Below are positions 8,004-16,307 of a stretch of 38,491 bases of DNA, piece after piece. A program made the translations under genes and the position numbers. Positions within the stretch are counted from its first letter, which is position 1. Every line of letters starts with the position of its first letter. Origin of the DNA: Ruminococcus sp. (GTDB lineage Bacteria > Bacillota > Clostridia > Oscillospirales > Ruminococcaceae); NCBI GenBank assembly GCA_029062165.1, contig JAIDQQ010000032.1:1-38491 (forward strand), read 5' to 3'. The notes below the pieces were generated by a model that was not told the origin of the DNA, ran no database searches, and saw nothing but the letters and a program-made list of their open reading frames with translations.

Positions 8004-9379
8004 AATTCAAGTGCTTTTCTTGCTATGGAAATCTGTTCAGTTACCGATTCCGGTGACGGCGCACCCTCCGATTTTCTTTCACGGACACAAGTTTCAAGAT
8101 TTATAGCGTCGTATACATCATTGTCGAAAAGTTCTGTCATTGCCTTGTAATCCTCAATCGGAAGCGTTTCAAGTGTAAGATTTTTTTCAATACACTGTGC
8201 TACAAGCGTACCGGTTATCTTATAAGCGTCTCTGAAAGGCATTCCCTTTTTTACAAGGTAATCCGCACAATCCGTAGCGTTTATAAAACCTCTTGCGGCG
8301 GCGTTACGCATATTTTCTTTTAATACTTTCATTGTGGAAATCATTGGAATAAATGTCTTCACACAAAGTTTTACATTGTCTACAGCGTCGAAAATAGCTT
8401 CTTTATCCTCCTGCATATCCTTATTATATGCAAGCGGTAAGCCTTTCAGCATTGATAGTAATGTAACTAAATCGCCATTGACACGTCCGGTCTTGCCCCT
8501 TATGAGTTCAGTAATATCCGGATTCTTTTTCTGTGGCATTATCGAAGAACCAGTTGCAAAAGCGTCGTCTAATTCTATGAACTTAAATTCCCACGAACAC
8601 CACATTATTATTTCTTCCGAAAATCTTGAAAGATGTGTCATTATAAGCGACAATGCACAGTTCAACTCAACGCAGAAATCACGGTCAGAAACACCGTCGA
8701 GACTGTTCGGCATAGGTGCAGTAAATCCGAGTAATTCCGCTGTCTGCTTTCTGTTTGTACGATATGTTGTACCTGCTAATGCTCCGCTTCCTAACGGACA
8801 GTAATTCATTCTTCTCGATACATCTTTCAGACGGTCTAAATCCCGAAGAAACATAAATACATACGCCATTAAATGATGTCCGAATGTTATCGGTTGCGCC
8901 CTCTGTAAGTGCGTATATCCCGACATTATTGTTTCCTTATGATTTTCCGCCATATCTATGAGAGTTACTACCAGTTTTTTTACAAGTCCGTATATCTCCT
9001 GAATTTCGTCACGCAGATATAATCTTATATCTACTGCCACCTGGTCATTACGTGACCGTGATGTATGAAGTCTTTTTCCTACGTCGCCTAAACGTTTTGT
9101 CAGTTCCGCTTCTATGAACATATGAATGTCTTCTGCCGACAGGTCTATTTCAAGTTTTCCGGAATCTATATCCGAAAGTATTTCTTTCAGTCCGTCGATA
9201 ATCTGTAAACTGTCCTCTTTTGTGATAATTCCGCAATCGCCTAACATCGTGGCGTGTGCGATACTCCCTTGTATGTCGTGACGGTACATTCTGCCGTCAA
9301 AGGCTATCGACGAATTGAATGCGTTTACAGTATCGTCAATTTTTTTGGAAAATCTTCCTGCCCACATCATATCAGCCAT
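8000..9379 (-). CDS. argH: Argininosuccinate lyase
   Basis: Splits argininosuccinate into arginine and fumarate, the last step of the pathway. The 459 residues match the family. The fumarase/aspartase superfamily signature GSSIMPQKKNPD is near residue 281, with the mobile-loop Ser. The other conserved blocks are TSRSRNDQVAVDIRLYLRD and GYTHLQRAQPITFGHH, which carries the catalytic His. AAGGAGA lies 10 bases upstream of the ATG. It starts 22 bases after an unrelated unknown gene and overlaps the small membrane protein gene by four bases, so transcription continues from the non-arginine block upstream. Confidence 0.97.
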   Translation of the reverse strand: MADMMWAGRFSKKIDDTVNAFNSSIAFDGRMYRHDIQGSIAHATMLGDCGIITKEDSLQIIDGLKEILSDIDSGKLEIDLSAEDIHMFIEAELTKRLGDVGKRLHTSRSRNDQVAVDIRLYLRDEIQEIYGLVKKLVVTLIDMAENHKETIMSGYTHLQRAQPITFGHHLMAYVFMFLRDLDRLKDVSRRMNYCPLGSGALAGTTYRTNRKQTAELLGFTAPMPNSLDGVSDRDFCVELNCALSLIMTHLSRFSEEIIMWCSWEFKFIELDDAFATGSSIMPQKKNPDITELIRGKTGRVNGDLVTLLSMLKGLPLAYNKDMQEDKEAIFDAVDNVKLCVKTFIPMISTMKVLKENMRNAAARGFINATDCADYLVKKGMPFRDAYKITGTLVAQCIEKNLTLETLPIEDYKAMTELFDNDVYDAINLETCVRERKSEGAPSPESVTEQISIARKALEL

Positions 9380-9401
9380 ATTTTTATATCTCCTTTATAA
9401 T

Positions 9402-9878
9402 TTATTTTTTATTTACTCTCCAAAACTTATTATCGCTTTTTCCACGTCTTGATATTACCCTGTCTTCAATAAGTTTTTCAAGATACATTTCAAACTCATC
9501 TTTTTCACTGCCTAAGTCTATCAAATCTCTATAGGAAATTTTAGGGTCTTCCTTTATGGCAGTTATTAAAAATTCCGTTATTTCCGGTTTATCTTCTTTC
9601 ATTATCTGCTTACTTTTCAATCTTGCAACATTAATCCGTTTATAGTCTATTACAATTGAAATTATAGCAGATTCAATAAGATTTAAACTATACATAGTAG
9701 ACGGGTCTGGGAAAACATAATCAAAATATTTTTCACTTTCACTTGCATTTTTCCACTGTATAATATCTTTATCTGTTTCCAACTTTTTCTGAAATAATTC
9801 CTCATGGGTCATATATAAATATTCTTCTTTTTTTCTTACTATTTCAAAAATATCAAACCCATTAAAACATTCTCGCAT
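9402..9878 (-). CDS. Unknown protein, possible winged-helix C-terminus
   Basis: A 158-residue soluble, highly charged protein that I do not recognise. The last 60 residues (ITEFLITAIKEDPKISYRDL, a charged helix, then LIEDRVISRRGKSDNKFWRV) read like a winged-helix domain with helix, helix and beta wing. DNA binding is only a guess. A strong GAGGAG lies five bases before the ATG. It is the last gene of the block between argG and argH and is AT-rich. Its product may belong with the neighbouring membrane-anchored and Imm45-like proteins. Confidence 0.6.
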   Translation of the reverse strand: MRECFNGFDIFEIVRKKEEYLYMTHEELFQKKLETDKDIIQWKNASESEKYFDYVFPDPSTMYSLNLIESAIISIVIDYKRINVARLKSKQIMKEDKPEITEFLITAIKEDPKISYRDLIDLGSEKDEFEMYLEKLIEDRVISRRGKSDNKFWRVNKK

Positions 9879-9903
9879 ATATACTCCTCAACATTAATAA
9901 TGA

Positions 9904-10389
9904 TTATTTCTGAACCTGCTCAAAAGTTTCTTTGTCGATAGTTTCCATAGTATAGGTTATATTCAGTTTTTCGTCAACTTCCACGTGATACAGTTCATAT
10001 TTACGAGGAGCACTGCCACGTTTTTCATAACCTACGTATATATCAGATGTTCCAGAATTTATCGGTTTATACACTTTTCCGAAAACATCACCATAAGAAT
10101 CACTTGAACCAAGTCTGATACCATCTATAGCATAAAAGTCATCAATTTCCTTTAAAACGTTGTTGTCGGAATTATAGTATTCATTATATTTGCCATAGCC
10201 CTCACCCTCGCTCATATGCGATATACATAAATTACCGTTTTTCATAATGCCGGTTTCTTTATACCTTGCATACTCTATTTTACTTGGAACAGATATACTC
10301 ATAAGGATAATTACAAGTATAAGAATAAGTACTCCTACAATACGGAATATAAAACATATAAAGTCAAATATACCTTTGATTATTTTCAT
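9904..10389 (-). CDS. Unknown membrane-anchored protein
   Basis: A 161-residue protein with one N-terminal membrane helix at about residues 6-32 (ICFIFRIVGVLILILVIILM) and an outside or periplasm-like soluble part of about 125 residues rich in Tyr, Gly and Asp. No lipobox is present. Paired strands such as YVGYEKRGSAPRKYELYHVE suggest a beta-rich domain. GAGG about nine bases before the ATG is a plausible ribosome binding site. It sits 24 bases after the Imm45-like gene and 25 before the possible winged-helix gene. No function can be assigned. Confidence 0.6.
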   Translation of the reverse strand: MKIIKGIFDFICFIFRIVGVLILILVIILMSISVPSKIEYARYKETGIMKNGNLCISHMSEGEGYGKYNEYYNSDNNVLKEIDDFYAIDGIRLGSSDSYGDVFGKVYKPINSGTSDIYVGYEKRGSAPRKYELYHVEVDEKLNITYTMETIDKETFEQVQK

Positions 10390-10413
10390 ATCAAAAACCT
10401 CATTTTGCGGAAT

Positions 10414-10722
10414 TTATATAATCAGTTCGATTTCTTCAACATTGCAACCATTGTATATTTTTTCATTCCAGTTTTTTATAATCCATTTTTTGTTTATGCT
10501 TCTTGAATTTTCAGACTTTGCTTCTGCCGGAAAAATATACTCAATATGTCCTGCACAATATCCAGATATACAATAAATAGCAAAAGGACAGCTATTTTCA
10601 TCAACAGACGGATAATCACAAATCATAAAATCAACATATTCCTCACAAAATGGATACTCACCTTTAAACCTGAAAACAGTTCCTCTATATAGTTCCGAAC
10701 CTCTATAATCAATTAACTTCAT
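10414..10722 (-). CDS. Imm45-like immunity protein (tentative)
   Basis: A 102-residue soluble protein. It begins MKLIDYRGSELYRGTVFRFK, then YPFCEEYVDFMICD, a Gly-containing SGYCAGHIEYIFPAEA, and KKWIIKNWNEKIY. This order of blocks matches my recollection of the Imm45 family of immunity proteins from polymorphic toxin systems, but I could not run a profile. No toxin gene is visible in the window, so it would be an orphan. No clear ribosome binding site precedes the ATG, and only ten bases separate it from the DJ-1 gene, so coupling is likely. Six Cys residues in a small protein are unusual. Confidence 0.5.
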   Translation of the reverse strand: MKLIDYRGSELYRGTVFRFKGEYPFCEEYVDFMICDYPSVDENSCPFAIYCISGYCAGHIEYIFPAEAKSENSRSINKKWIIKNWNEKIYNGCNVEEIELII

Positions 10723-10731
10723 ATATATAAT

Positions 10732-11331
10732 TTACATTTTCGGCATAGATGCTGTATACAACCCTAATTTATGGAAATTATACCATTCTAATATTTTATC
10801 TTCACCTGCGACTTCCAAAGCAAGTAAAATTTCCTTTGCAAATTCTAACGGTGCTGTTCCGTTTGCGGTTATAACATTCTTATCCCTGACCGCCTGACGA
10901 CAAATATATTTTGTCTCTCCGGTATATGCTGTACCTGCCCATTGTTTCAGGTCGTTGATGTCATTACTTGTATGCATTACATCGTTTAACACTCCGGCTG
11001 TACCTAAAAATGCAGATGCATCACAGATACCGCCTAATATCTTCCCTTTTTTATAACAATCCTCTACAAGATTTTTTATAGGTTGTGTATTCTCACTTCT
11101 CCATGTCAGACCACCGATTAAAATTAATGCTTCATAGTCTTCCGGTACTGACTGCAAATCATAATCCGGTACTACCCTGAATCCGCCTATTGACTGTACG
11201 GAATCCCTTGATAATGAAACCGTTTTTATATCATACTTTCCCTGCCCTAACATTGTTATCGCAGATGTTATATATGCAGATTCCCAGTCAGCATACTGCT
11301 GTAAAATGACAAATAAAATAGTCCTGCTCAT
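10732..11331 (-). CDS. DJ-1/PfpI family, type 1 glutamine amidotransferase-like
   Basis: A 199-residue cytoplasmic protein of the DJ-1/PfpI/YdeA group. The nucleophile-elbow Cys is in ILGGICDASAFLG near residue 102, and the partner acidic residue is Glu in YADWESAYI near residue 18. LILIGGLTWRS and a C-terminal FHKLGLYTASM are also typical. Family members act as deglycases, chaperones or hydrolases, so no exact reaction is claimed. AAGGAGA stands nine bases before the ATG, 31 bases after the EamA gene stop. It lies inside the non-arginine block. Confidence 0.88.
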   Translation of the reverse strand: MSRTILFVILQQYADWESAYITSAITMLGQGKYDIKTVSLSRDSVQSIGGFRVVPDYDLQSVPEDYEALILIGGLTWRSENTQPIKNLVEDCYKKGKILGGICDASAFLGTAGVLNDVMHTSNDINDLKQWAGTAYTGETKYICRQAVRDKNVITANGTAPLEFAKEILLALEVAGEDKILEWYNFHKLGLYTASMPKM

Positions 11332-11362
11332 TTTGTATTCTCCTTTATAAAATAAGGTATAA

Positions 11363-12406
11363 CTAATTCATATGTGCCTGTAATAACATAGTCTCAATTT
11401 CTTTATTACTGTGCTTATGACTATGATAAATTTCGTCTGTAAAATGCTTGTGAAAATGACTATGTTCAAAAATATGTTCGTGCTTTACGCCGTTATGTTC
11501 ATGTGTGATTACGTGACTATGTACATGACTATGATTTTTCATTAATGTATCGAGTACAACAAATGCCGTACCTATCAGCATTATTACAAGGGCTATCAGA
11601 TAACTTATACTTAATTTTTCCCCTACAAATACAAATGACAAAAATGCTCCTATAAACGGTGCTAACGAATAATAAGCACTCGTTTTTGTAGCCCCGATAG
11701 TACGCTGTGCCTTTATGTACATAAATATACTAAGTCCATACGCAACATATCCGAGTATCATTGCTGTTATTATCAGTCTTACAGGTGGTAATTTTTCACC
11801 GGTGACTTCCGCAATAATAAATGAACCTATTCCGGAAAATATTCCTTTCAATACGACTATCTGATATGTACTCTTTTCCGATATTTTTCTTGTACAGTTA
11901 TTTTCCAATCCCCAACATATCGTTGCCAATATGACAAACAATGAACCATACGAAAACTGAAAACTTCCTGTTCCCTCAAATGAAAGTATAATACTCGAAA
12001 ATGTTATGAATCCCATTGCAACCCATAACATCTTTGAAACTTTTTCCTTGAATATACACAATGCTATAATTGAAGTCGCTAATATTTCAAAATTCCCTAA
12101 CAATGACGCATTTGAAGCCGTACCTAATTTTATACCTGCCATCATAAATATAGGTGCAAATATATCAAGTAAAATCATTCCTATTGTATATGGTAGGTCT
12201 GATTTAACTAATCTCTCTTTTTTATCTTCCTTTTTCCAGTGAAACAGATACATTATCCCTACACCGATACCTGCCCCGATATACAGAAATGATGCCATGA
12301 ATTTTACCGGAATATCGTTCAGAAGTATCTTAGATATTGGAGTATTTACAGCATAGAATACCGCCGCCATAATAGCGTAAAAAATAGCCATTCTTTTATC
12401 TTTCAT
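11363..12406 (-). CDS. EamA/DMT family transporter with His-rich tail
   Basis: Integral membrane protein of 347 residues with about ten helices. Two EamA halves begin at MAIFYAIMAAVFYAVNTPIS and at FQFSYGSLFVILATICWGLE. The drug/metabolite transporter superfamily moves metabolites, amino acids or drugs outward. After the last helix (near residue 290) comes a tail of about 55 residues with 17 His in repeats such as HSHVHSH, HEHNGVKHEH and HSHFHKHF. This tail is odd for the family and looks like a metal-binding or metal-sensing extension. GGGGG before the ATG is the ribosome binding site. The substrate is unknown. Confidence 0.87.
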   Translation of the reverse strand: MKDKRMAIFYAIMAAVFYAVNTPISKILLNDIPVKFMASFLYIGAGIGVGIMYLFHWKKEDKKERLVKSDLPYTIGMILLDIFAPIFMMAGIKLGTASNASLLGNFEILATSIIALCIFKEKVSKMLWVAMGFITFSSIILSFEGTGSFQFSYGSLFVILATICWGLENNCTRKISEKSTYQIVVLKGIFSGIGSFIIAEVTGEKLPPVRLIITAMILGYVAYGLSIFMYIKAQRTIGATKTSAYYSLAPFIGAFLSFVFVGEKLSISYLIALVIMLIGTAFVVLDTLMKNHSHVHSHVITHEHNGVKHEHIFEHSHFHKHFTDEIYHSHKHSNKEIETMLLQAHMN

Positions 12407-12444
12407 TAGTTATCCCCCTTTAACACTGATTTTAAAGTACAACA

Positions 12445-12462
12445 GGCAGGAATTACCCTGCC
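12445..12462 (-). terminator. Weak hairpin after argG
   Basis: GGCAGG (12462-12457 on the minus strand) and CCTGCC (12450-12445) form a six-bp stem with a six-base loop. The following bases, TGTTGTACTTT, are only moderately T-rich. It may give partial termination or pausing between argG and the EamA gene. It could also just protect the end of the argG message. Confidence 0.35.
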
Positions 12463-12492
12463 CGTGCAAAATTATTTCTTCAAACGATTAAA

Positions 12493-13722
12493 TTACTTGT
12501 TATCTCTCTTCTGGTCGAGTTTTGCCTTTACGTGTATCGGAAGTCCGAAAAGATTTATAAAGCCTGTAGCGTCTGCCTGATTATATACTTCGTCAGCGTC
12601 GAATGTTGCTACTTCTTCGTCGTAGAGTGTGTACGGTGAAGTTACTCCGGCATTTATTATATTTCCCTTATAGAGTTTAAGTTTAACGTCACCTGTAACT
12701 GTCTTCTGAGTTTCGGTAACGAATGCACTCATTGCCTCACGTAATGGCGTGAACCACTGTCCGTTATATACTATATCGGCGAACTTTATACTAAGATACT
12801 GTTTTACTCTTGCTGTTTCCTTATCGAGACAGAGTGTTTCAAGAACTTCATGTGCGTGATAAAGTATTGCACCACCAGGGGTTTCATAAACACCTCTTGA
12901 CTTCATTCCGACAAGACGGTTTTCAACAAGGTCTGCAAGTCCGATACCGTTTTCACCGCCAAGTTTATTAAGGGTGGTTACTATTTCTGTACCGTTCATT
13001 TCCTTGCCGTCGATAGCTGTCGGAACACCCTTTTCAAAATGAATTGTAACATATGTGGGCTTGTCCGGTGCGTTTATCGGTGATACGCCTAATTCAAGGA
13101 AGCCTTCCTTTTCGTACTGCGGTTCATTAGCAGGGTCTTCAAGGTCAAGACCTTCATGTGAAAGATGCCAGATATTCTTATCCTTGGAATAATTTGTCTC
13201 TCTGTTAATCTTAAGCGGTATGTCATGTGCTTCGGCGTAGTCAATTTCTTCGTCTCTTGACTTGATATTCCATTCTCTCCACGGTGCTATGATTGCCATA
13301 TCCGGTGCGAATGCCTTTATAGCAAGTTCAAAACGTACCTGGTCATTTCCCTTACCGGTACAGCCATGACAGATAGCGTCTGCACCCTCGGCGATAGCTA
13401 TTTCTGCTATCTTCTTGGCAATAATCGGACGTGCAAATGATGTACCTAACAAATATCTGTTTTCGTATACCGCACCTGCCTGTACAGTCGGGAAAACGTA
13501 ATCCTGTATAAATTCTTCCTTTAAGTCGAGGACGATGAGTTTTGAAGCTCCTGTCTTCTTTGCCTTTTCGTCGAGACCGTCAAGTTCTGTGCCCTGTCCT
13601 ACATCGGCAGAAACTGCTATTACTTCGCAGTTGTTGTAATTTTCCTTGAGCCACGGAATTATGATAGATGTATCAAGTCCGCCGGAATAAGCAAGTACTA
13701 CTTTTTTTATTTCCTTAGCCAT
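12493..13722 (-). CDS. argG: Argininosuccinate synthase
   Basis: ATP-dependent ligase that joins citrulline and aspartate. The 409 residues begin [20 protein letters not shown], the N-type PP-loop SGGxD that binds [18 protein letters not shown], the citrulline and aspartate-binding block, is near residue 116, and [13 protein letters not shown] is also conserved. The ATG at 13722 has AGGAGG nine bases upstream; the frame continues 15 codons further but over the promoter leader. A near-perfect promoter (13759-13786) and candidate ARG boxes lie just upstream. It is the first gene of the minus-strand run, separated from the other arginine genes by the block at 9402-12406. Confidence 0.97.
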   Translation of the reverse strand: MAKEIKKVVLAYSGGLDTSIIIPWLKENYNNCEVIAVSADVGQGTELDGLDEKAKKTGASKLIVLDLKEEFIQDYVFPTVQAGAVYENRYLLGTSFARPIIAKKIAEIAIAEGADAICHGCTGKGNDQVRFELAIKAFAPDMAIIAPWREWNIKSRDEEIDYAEAHDIPLKINRETNYSKDKNIWHLSHEGLDLEDPANEPQYEKEGFLELGVSPINAPDKPTYVTIHFEKGVPTAIDGKEMNGTEIVTTLNKLGGENGIGLADLVENRLVGMKSRGVYETPGGAILYHAHEVLETLCLDKETARVKQYLSIKFADIVYNGQWFTPLREAMSAFVTETQKTVTGDVKLKLYKGNIINAGVTSPYTLYDEEVATFDADEVYNQADATGFINLFGLPIHVKAKLDQKRDNK

Positions 13723-13736
13723 TGTAAAAAACCTCC

Positions 13737-13750
13737 TGAAATAATATTCA
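13737..13750 (-). promoter_or_regulatory. Candidate ARG box at the argG leader
   Basis: TGAAATAATATTCA matches the ArgR/AhrC pattern TGAATwwwwATTCA with one difference. It lies between the -10 box and the argG ribosome binding site, a place where a bound repressor would block transcription. Confidence 0.4.
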
Positions 13751-13758
13751 ATAAATAT

Positions 13759-13786
13759 ATTATACACTTATTCCCGACATTGTCAA
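13759..13786 (-). promoter_or_regulatory. argG promoter
   Basis: On the minus strand TTGACA (13786-13781) and TATAAT (13764-13759) have 16 bases between them, ending about 37 bases before the argG ATG. This is a near-consensus housekeeping promoter. Confidence 0.8.
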
Positions 13787-13793
13787 GGGGTTT

Positions 13794-13807
13794 TGTATAA
13801 ATATTCA
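13794..13807 (-). promoter_or_regulatory. Candidate ARG box upstream of argG
   Basis: TGTATAAATATTCA matches the ArgR pattern TGAATwwwwATTCA with one difference and lies eight bases upstream of the argG -35 box. Two weaker half-site matches follow near 13813-13826 and 13833-13846. The 316-base gap 13723-14038 otherwise holds the two divergent promoters and nothing else that I recognise. Confidence 0.4.
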
Positions 13808-13947
13808 TTTTTTCAGAAAATATTCACATTTTAACGAATATTATTCAAATATTAAAATTTATGACATAATTATATGGAAAATGTCACATTAAAACATATT
13901 CCGTTTTGTGAATTTCTACAATTTTTAATAGATTATTTTTATTTTAC

Positions 13948-13976
13948 TTGATATTTTCTGTTTTTAATGCTATAAT
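13948..13976 (+). promoter_or_regulatory. mdh promoter
   Basis: TTGATA (13948-13953) and TATAAT (13971-13976) are 17 bases apart. The 5-prime leader of about 55 bases includes an imperfect inverted repeat, TTCGTAT and ATGCGAA, around 13992-14010. Confidence 0.8.
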
Positions 13977-14038
13977 AAATTCATGTATAAATTCGTATCT
14001 CGTATGCGAAAAATTTTTTTATGGAGGATTCTAACCCT

Positions 14039-14989
14039 ATGAAAGATAATAAAGGCAGTAAAATTTCCGTTCTCGGTGCCGGCAATGTAGGCGCAACTAT
14101 CGCTTACACTTTTGCAGTACATGGCACCTGCTCTGATGTCGTTCTTGTTGACATCAATGAAGCTAAGGCTAAAGGCGAAGCTATGGATATCCGTCATGGT
14201 ATCTCTTTCGCACACAACATCGATATCACCGACGGTACTTACGACGATATAGCCGGTTCTGATATCGTTGTTGTTACTCTCGGTATGGGCAGAAAACCTG
14301 GTCAGTCAAGGCTGGACCTCATGCAGAACAATGTAAACATAATAAAAAAGGTTATGCCGAATGTTGCTAAAATAGCTCCTGAAGCTATCTATGTTGTAGT
14401 AAGCAATCCTGTTGATATCCTTACATATGCTATCTTACAGTGTACAGACCTCAAACCCTCACAGGTTATCGGTTCAGGTACTATCCTCGACAGTGCAAGA
14501 CTTCGTTCTGATATTGCCGAAAAAGCCTGCATAAGTCCGAAAAGCATTCATGCGTATATGTTCGGCGAACATGGTGATACTTCTTTCGTACCGTGGTCTA
14601 CTACCAATATCGGCGGTATGAATATGTTCGACTACTGGACTTCAACAGGTCGCTCACTCGAAGAACTCGATACCGACACTATTGAAAAAAATGTACGTGC
14701 CGCCGGCGGTGAGGTTATCAAGCGAAAAGGTGCTACTTTCTATGCTATCGCTCTTTCCGTAAACAAAATCTGTGAAACTATTATCCGCAATGCTAACAAT
14801 ATCCTTACTGTTTCTACTCTCACACACGGCAGATATGGTATTGACGATGTATGTCTTTCTCTCCCGTGCATAGTAAACGGTAACGGTATTGCCGGTGAAG
14901 TAAATCCACCTCTCCTTGACGAAGAACTCGAAAAACTCCGCAAGAGTGCTGATACCTTGAAACAGTTTATCGCACAGATTGATTTCTGA
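14039..14989 (+). CDS. mdh: Malate dehydrogenase (LDH-like family)
   Basis: NAD-dependent 2-hydroxyacid dehydrogenase of 316 residues. The Rossmann motif LGAGNVGATIAY is near residue 10, the catalytic His is in MFGEHGDTSF near residue 177, and SNPVDILTY is conserved. The specificity loop reads GMGRKPGQSRLDL. Arg at the position that is Gln in lactate dehydrogenases favours oxaloacetate, so malate dehydrogenase is preferred. The malic enzyme gene next door supports a phosphoenolpyruvate-to-pyruvate malate shunt as known in Clostridium thermocellum. The ATG at 14039 is chosen over 14021 because GGAGG (14023-14027) precedes only the later one. A lactate enzyme remains possible. Confidence 0.85.
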   Translation: MKDNKGSKISVLGAGNVGATIAYTFAVHGTCSDVVLVDINEAKAKGEAMDIRHGISFAHNIDITDGTYDDIAGSDIVVVTLGMGRKPGQSRLDLMQNNVNIIKKVMPNVAKIAPEAIYVVVSNPVDILTYAILQCTDLKPSQVIGSGTILDSARLRSDIAEKACISPKSIHAYMFGEHGDTSFVPWSTTNIGGMNMFDYWTSTGRSLEELDTDTIEKNVRAAGGEVIKRKGATFYAIALSVNKICETIIRNANNILTVSTLTHGRYGIDDVCLSLPCIVNGNGIAGEVNPPLLDEELEKLRKSADTLKQFIAQIDF

Positions 14990-15003
14990 AAATAACTGAA
15001 TCT

Positions 15004-15045
15004 CAGCGGAAAATCGTTCAATTTACGGTTTTTCGCTGTTATTTT
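15004..15045 (+). terminator. Hairpin between mdh and malic enzyme
   Basis: CAGCGGAAAATCG (15004-15016) pairs with CGGTTTTTCGCTG (15026-15038) over 13 positions with two G-U pairs, then TTATTTTT. It could end part of the mdh transcripts. Since the malic enzyme follows 20 bases on, readthrough is likely and the hairpin may set the ratio of the two enzymes. Confidence 0.55.
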
Positions 15046-15065
15046 TAAGAAAGGATATTTTTAAA

Positions 15066-16241
15066 ATGAATTATGCTGAAGAATCCCTTAAAAAACATCT
15101 CGAATGGAAAGGCAAAGTAGAAGTTATATGCCGTACACCTCTCGAAACTACTGAAGATTTATCCCTTGCCTATACCCCTGGTGTAGCTCAACCCTGTCTT
15201 GAAATTCAGAAAGATGTTCTCAAAAGTTATGACCTTACACGCCGTTCAAATCTCGTAGCCGTCGTTACTGACGGTACTGCTGTTCTTGGTCTCGGTGATA
15301 TTGGTCCGGAAGCCGGTATGCCTGTTATGGAAGGCAAATGCGCTTTATTCAAGGCTTTCGGTGATGTTGATGCTATACCTTTATGTATACGCTCCAAATC
15401 GGTTGACGATATTGTAAATACTGTACGACTTCTTGCCGGTTCTTTCGGTGGTGTAAATCTCGAAGATATTTCCGCACCTCGCTGTTTTGAAATCGAAAAG
15501 AAACTCAAAGAATGTTGTGATATTCCGATTTTCCATGATGACCAGCACGGTACGGCTGTTGTTACTCTCGCCGCTATGCTGAACGCTCTTAAACTTACCG
15601 GAAAACATATCGACGATATACGTGTTGTTACAAGCGGTGCAGGGGCTGCCGGTATCGCTATTATTAAACTCCTTATTTCTATGGGTCTGAAAGATGTCGT
15701 TCTTTGTGACCGCAAAGGTGCTATTTACAAGGGACGTACAGAAGATATGAACCCTGTAAAAGAAGAAATGGCTGAAATTACCAACAAACAATTAAGAAAA
15801 GGTTCGCTCGCTGAAGTAATAAAGGGTGCAGATGTTTTCATAGGCGTTTCCGCTCCAAACTGTCTTACTAAAGAAATGGTTAAGTCTATGGCTAAAGACC
15901 CTATTATTTTCCCTATGGCTAATCCTACTCCCGAAATTATGCCAGAAGATGCTATTGAAGCCGGTGCTGCTGTTGTCGGTACTGGCAGAAGTGATTATCC
16001 TAATCAAATTAACAATGTCCTTGCTTTCCCTGGTATATTCCGTGGGGCTTTAGACGTCCGTGCAAGTGACATCAATGACGCTATGAAAATTGCCGCTGCT
16101 AAAGCTATCGCTTCTTTCGTTACTGATGACAAACTCGCTCCGGATTATATTATTCCCAGTGTCCTCGACAAATCTGTCGCAAAAGCCGTCGCAGAAGCTG
16201 TAGCTAAAGCCGCTCGTGATACCGGCGTTGCAAGATTATAA
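15066..16241 (+). CDS. Malic enzyme, NAD(P)-dependent
   Basis: Oxidatively decarboxylates malate to pyruvate and CO2 and makes NAD(P)H. The 391 residues are the short bacterial type. The N-terminal LSLAYTPGVAQPC block contains the catalytic Tyr region, FHDDQHGTAVV near residue 157 holds metal ligands, and the nucleotide fold contains TSGAGAAGIAIIKLL. MANPTPEIMPEDA is conserved. AAGGA precedes the ATG. With the upstream mdh it forms the malate shunt. The coenzyme cannot be decided safely from sequence; NADP is usual in clostridial shunts (family knowledge). Confidence 0.94.
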   Translation: MNYAEESLKKHLEWKGKVEVICRTPLETTEDLSLAYTPGVAQPCLEIQKDVLKSYDLTRRSNLVAVVTDGTAVLGLGDIGPEAGMPVMEGKCALFKAFGDVDAIPLCIRSKSVDDIVNTVRLLAGSFGGVNLEDISAPRCFEIEKKLKECCDIPIFHDDQHGTAVVTLAAMLNALKLTGKHIDDIRVVTSGAGAAGIAIIKLLISMGLKDVVLCDRKGAIYKGRTEDMNPVKEEMAEITNKQLRKGSLAEVIKGADVFIGVSAPNCLTKEMVKSMAKDPIIFPMANPTPEIMPEDAIEAGAAVVGTGRSDYPNQINNVLAFPGIFRGALDVRASDINDAMKIAAAKAIASFVTDDKLAPDYIIPSVLDKSVAKAVAEAVAKAARDTGVARL

Positions 16242-16257
16242 TAAAATATTTTTTCCC

Positions 16258-16290
16258 TCCGGACAGTCATAAAAGGCTGTCCGGATTTTA
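16258..16290 (+). terminator. Terminator after malic enzyme
   Basis: TCCGGACAG (16258-16266) and CTGTCCGGA (16277-16285) form a perfect nine-bp stem with a ten-base loop followed by TTTTA. It separates the malate shunt genes from hydF, which starts 17 bases later with its own ribosome binding site. Confidence 0.7.
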
Positions 16291-16307
16291 CAAAAGGAGT
16301 TTTTTTT

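Noticed and set aside
13913..13930. Rex-type site before mdh (TTGTGAATTTCTACAA)
   Set aside because: Only four bases at each end pair as expected; the TTCACAA half of a Rex site is missing and it is far upstream of the promoter.
14039..14989. Lactate dehydrogenase as first choice
   Set aside because: The residue that is Gln in lactate enzymes is Arg here, and malic enzyme is next door. Kept as alternative only.
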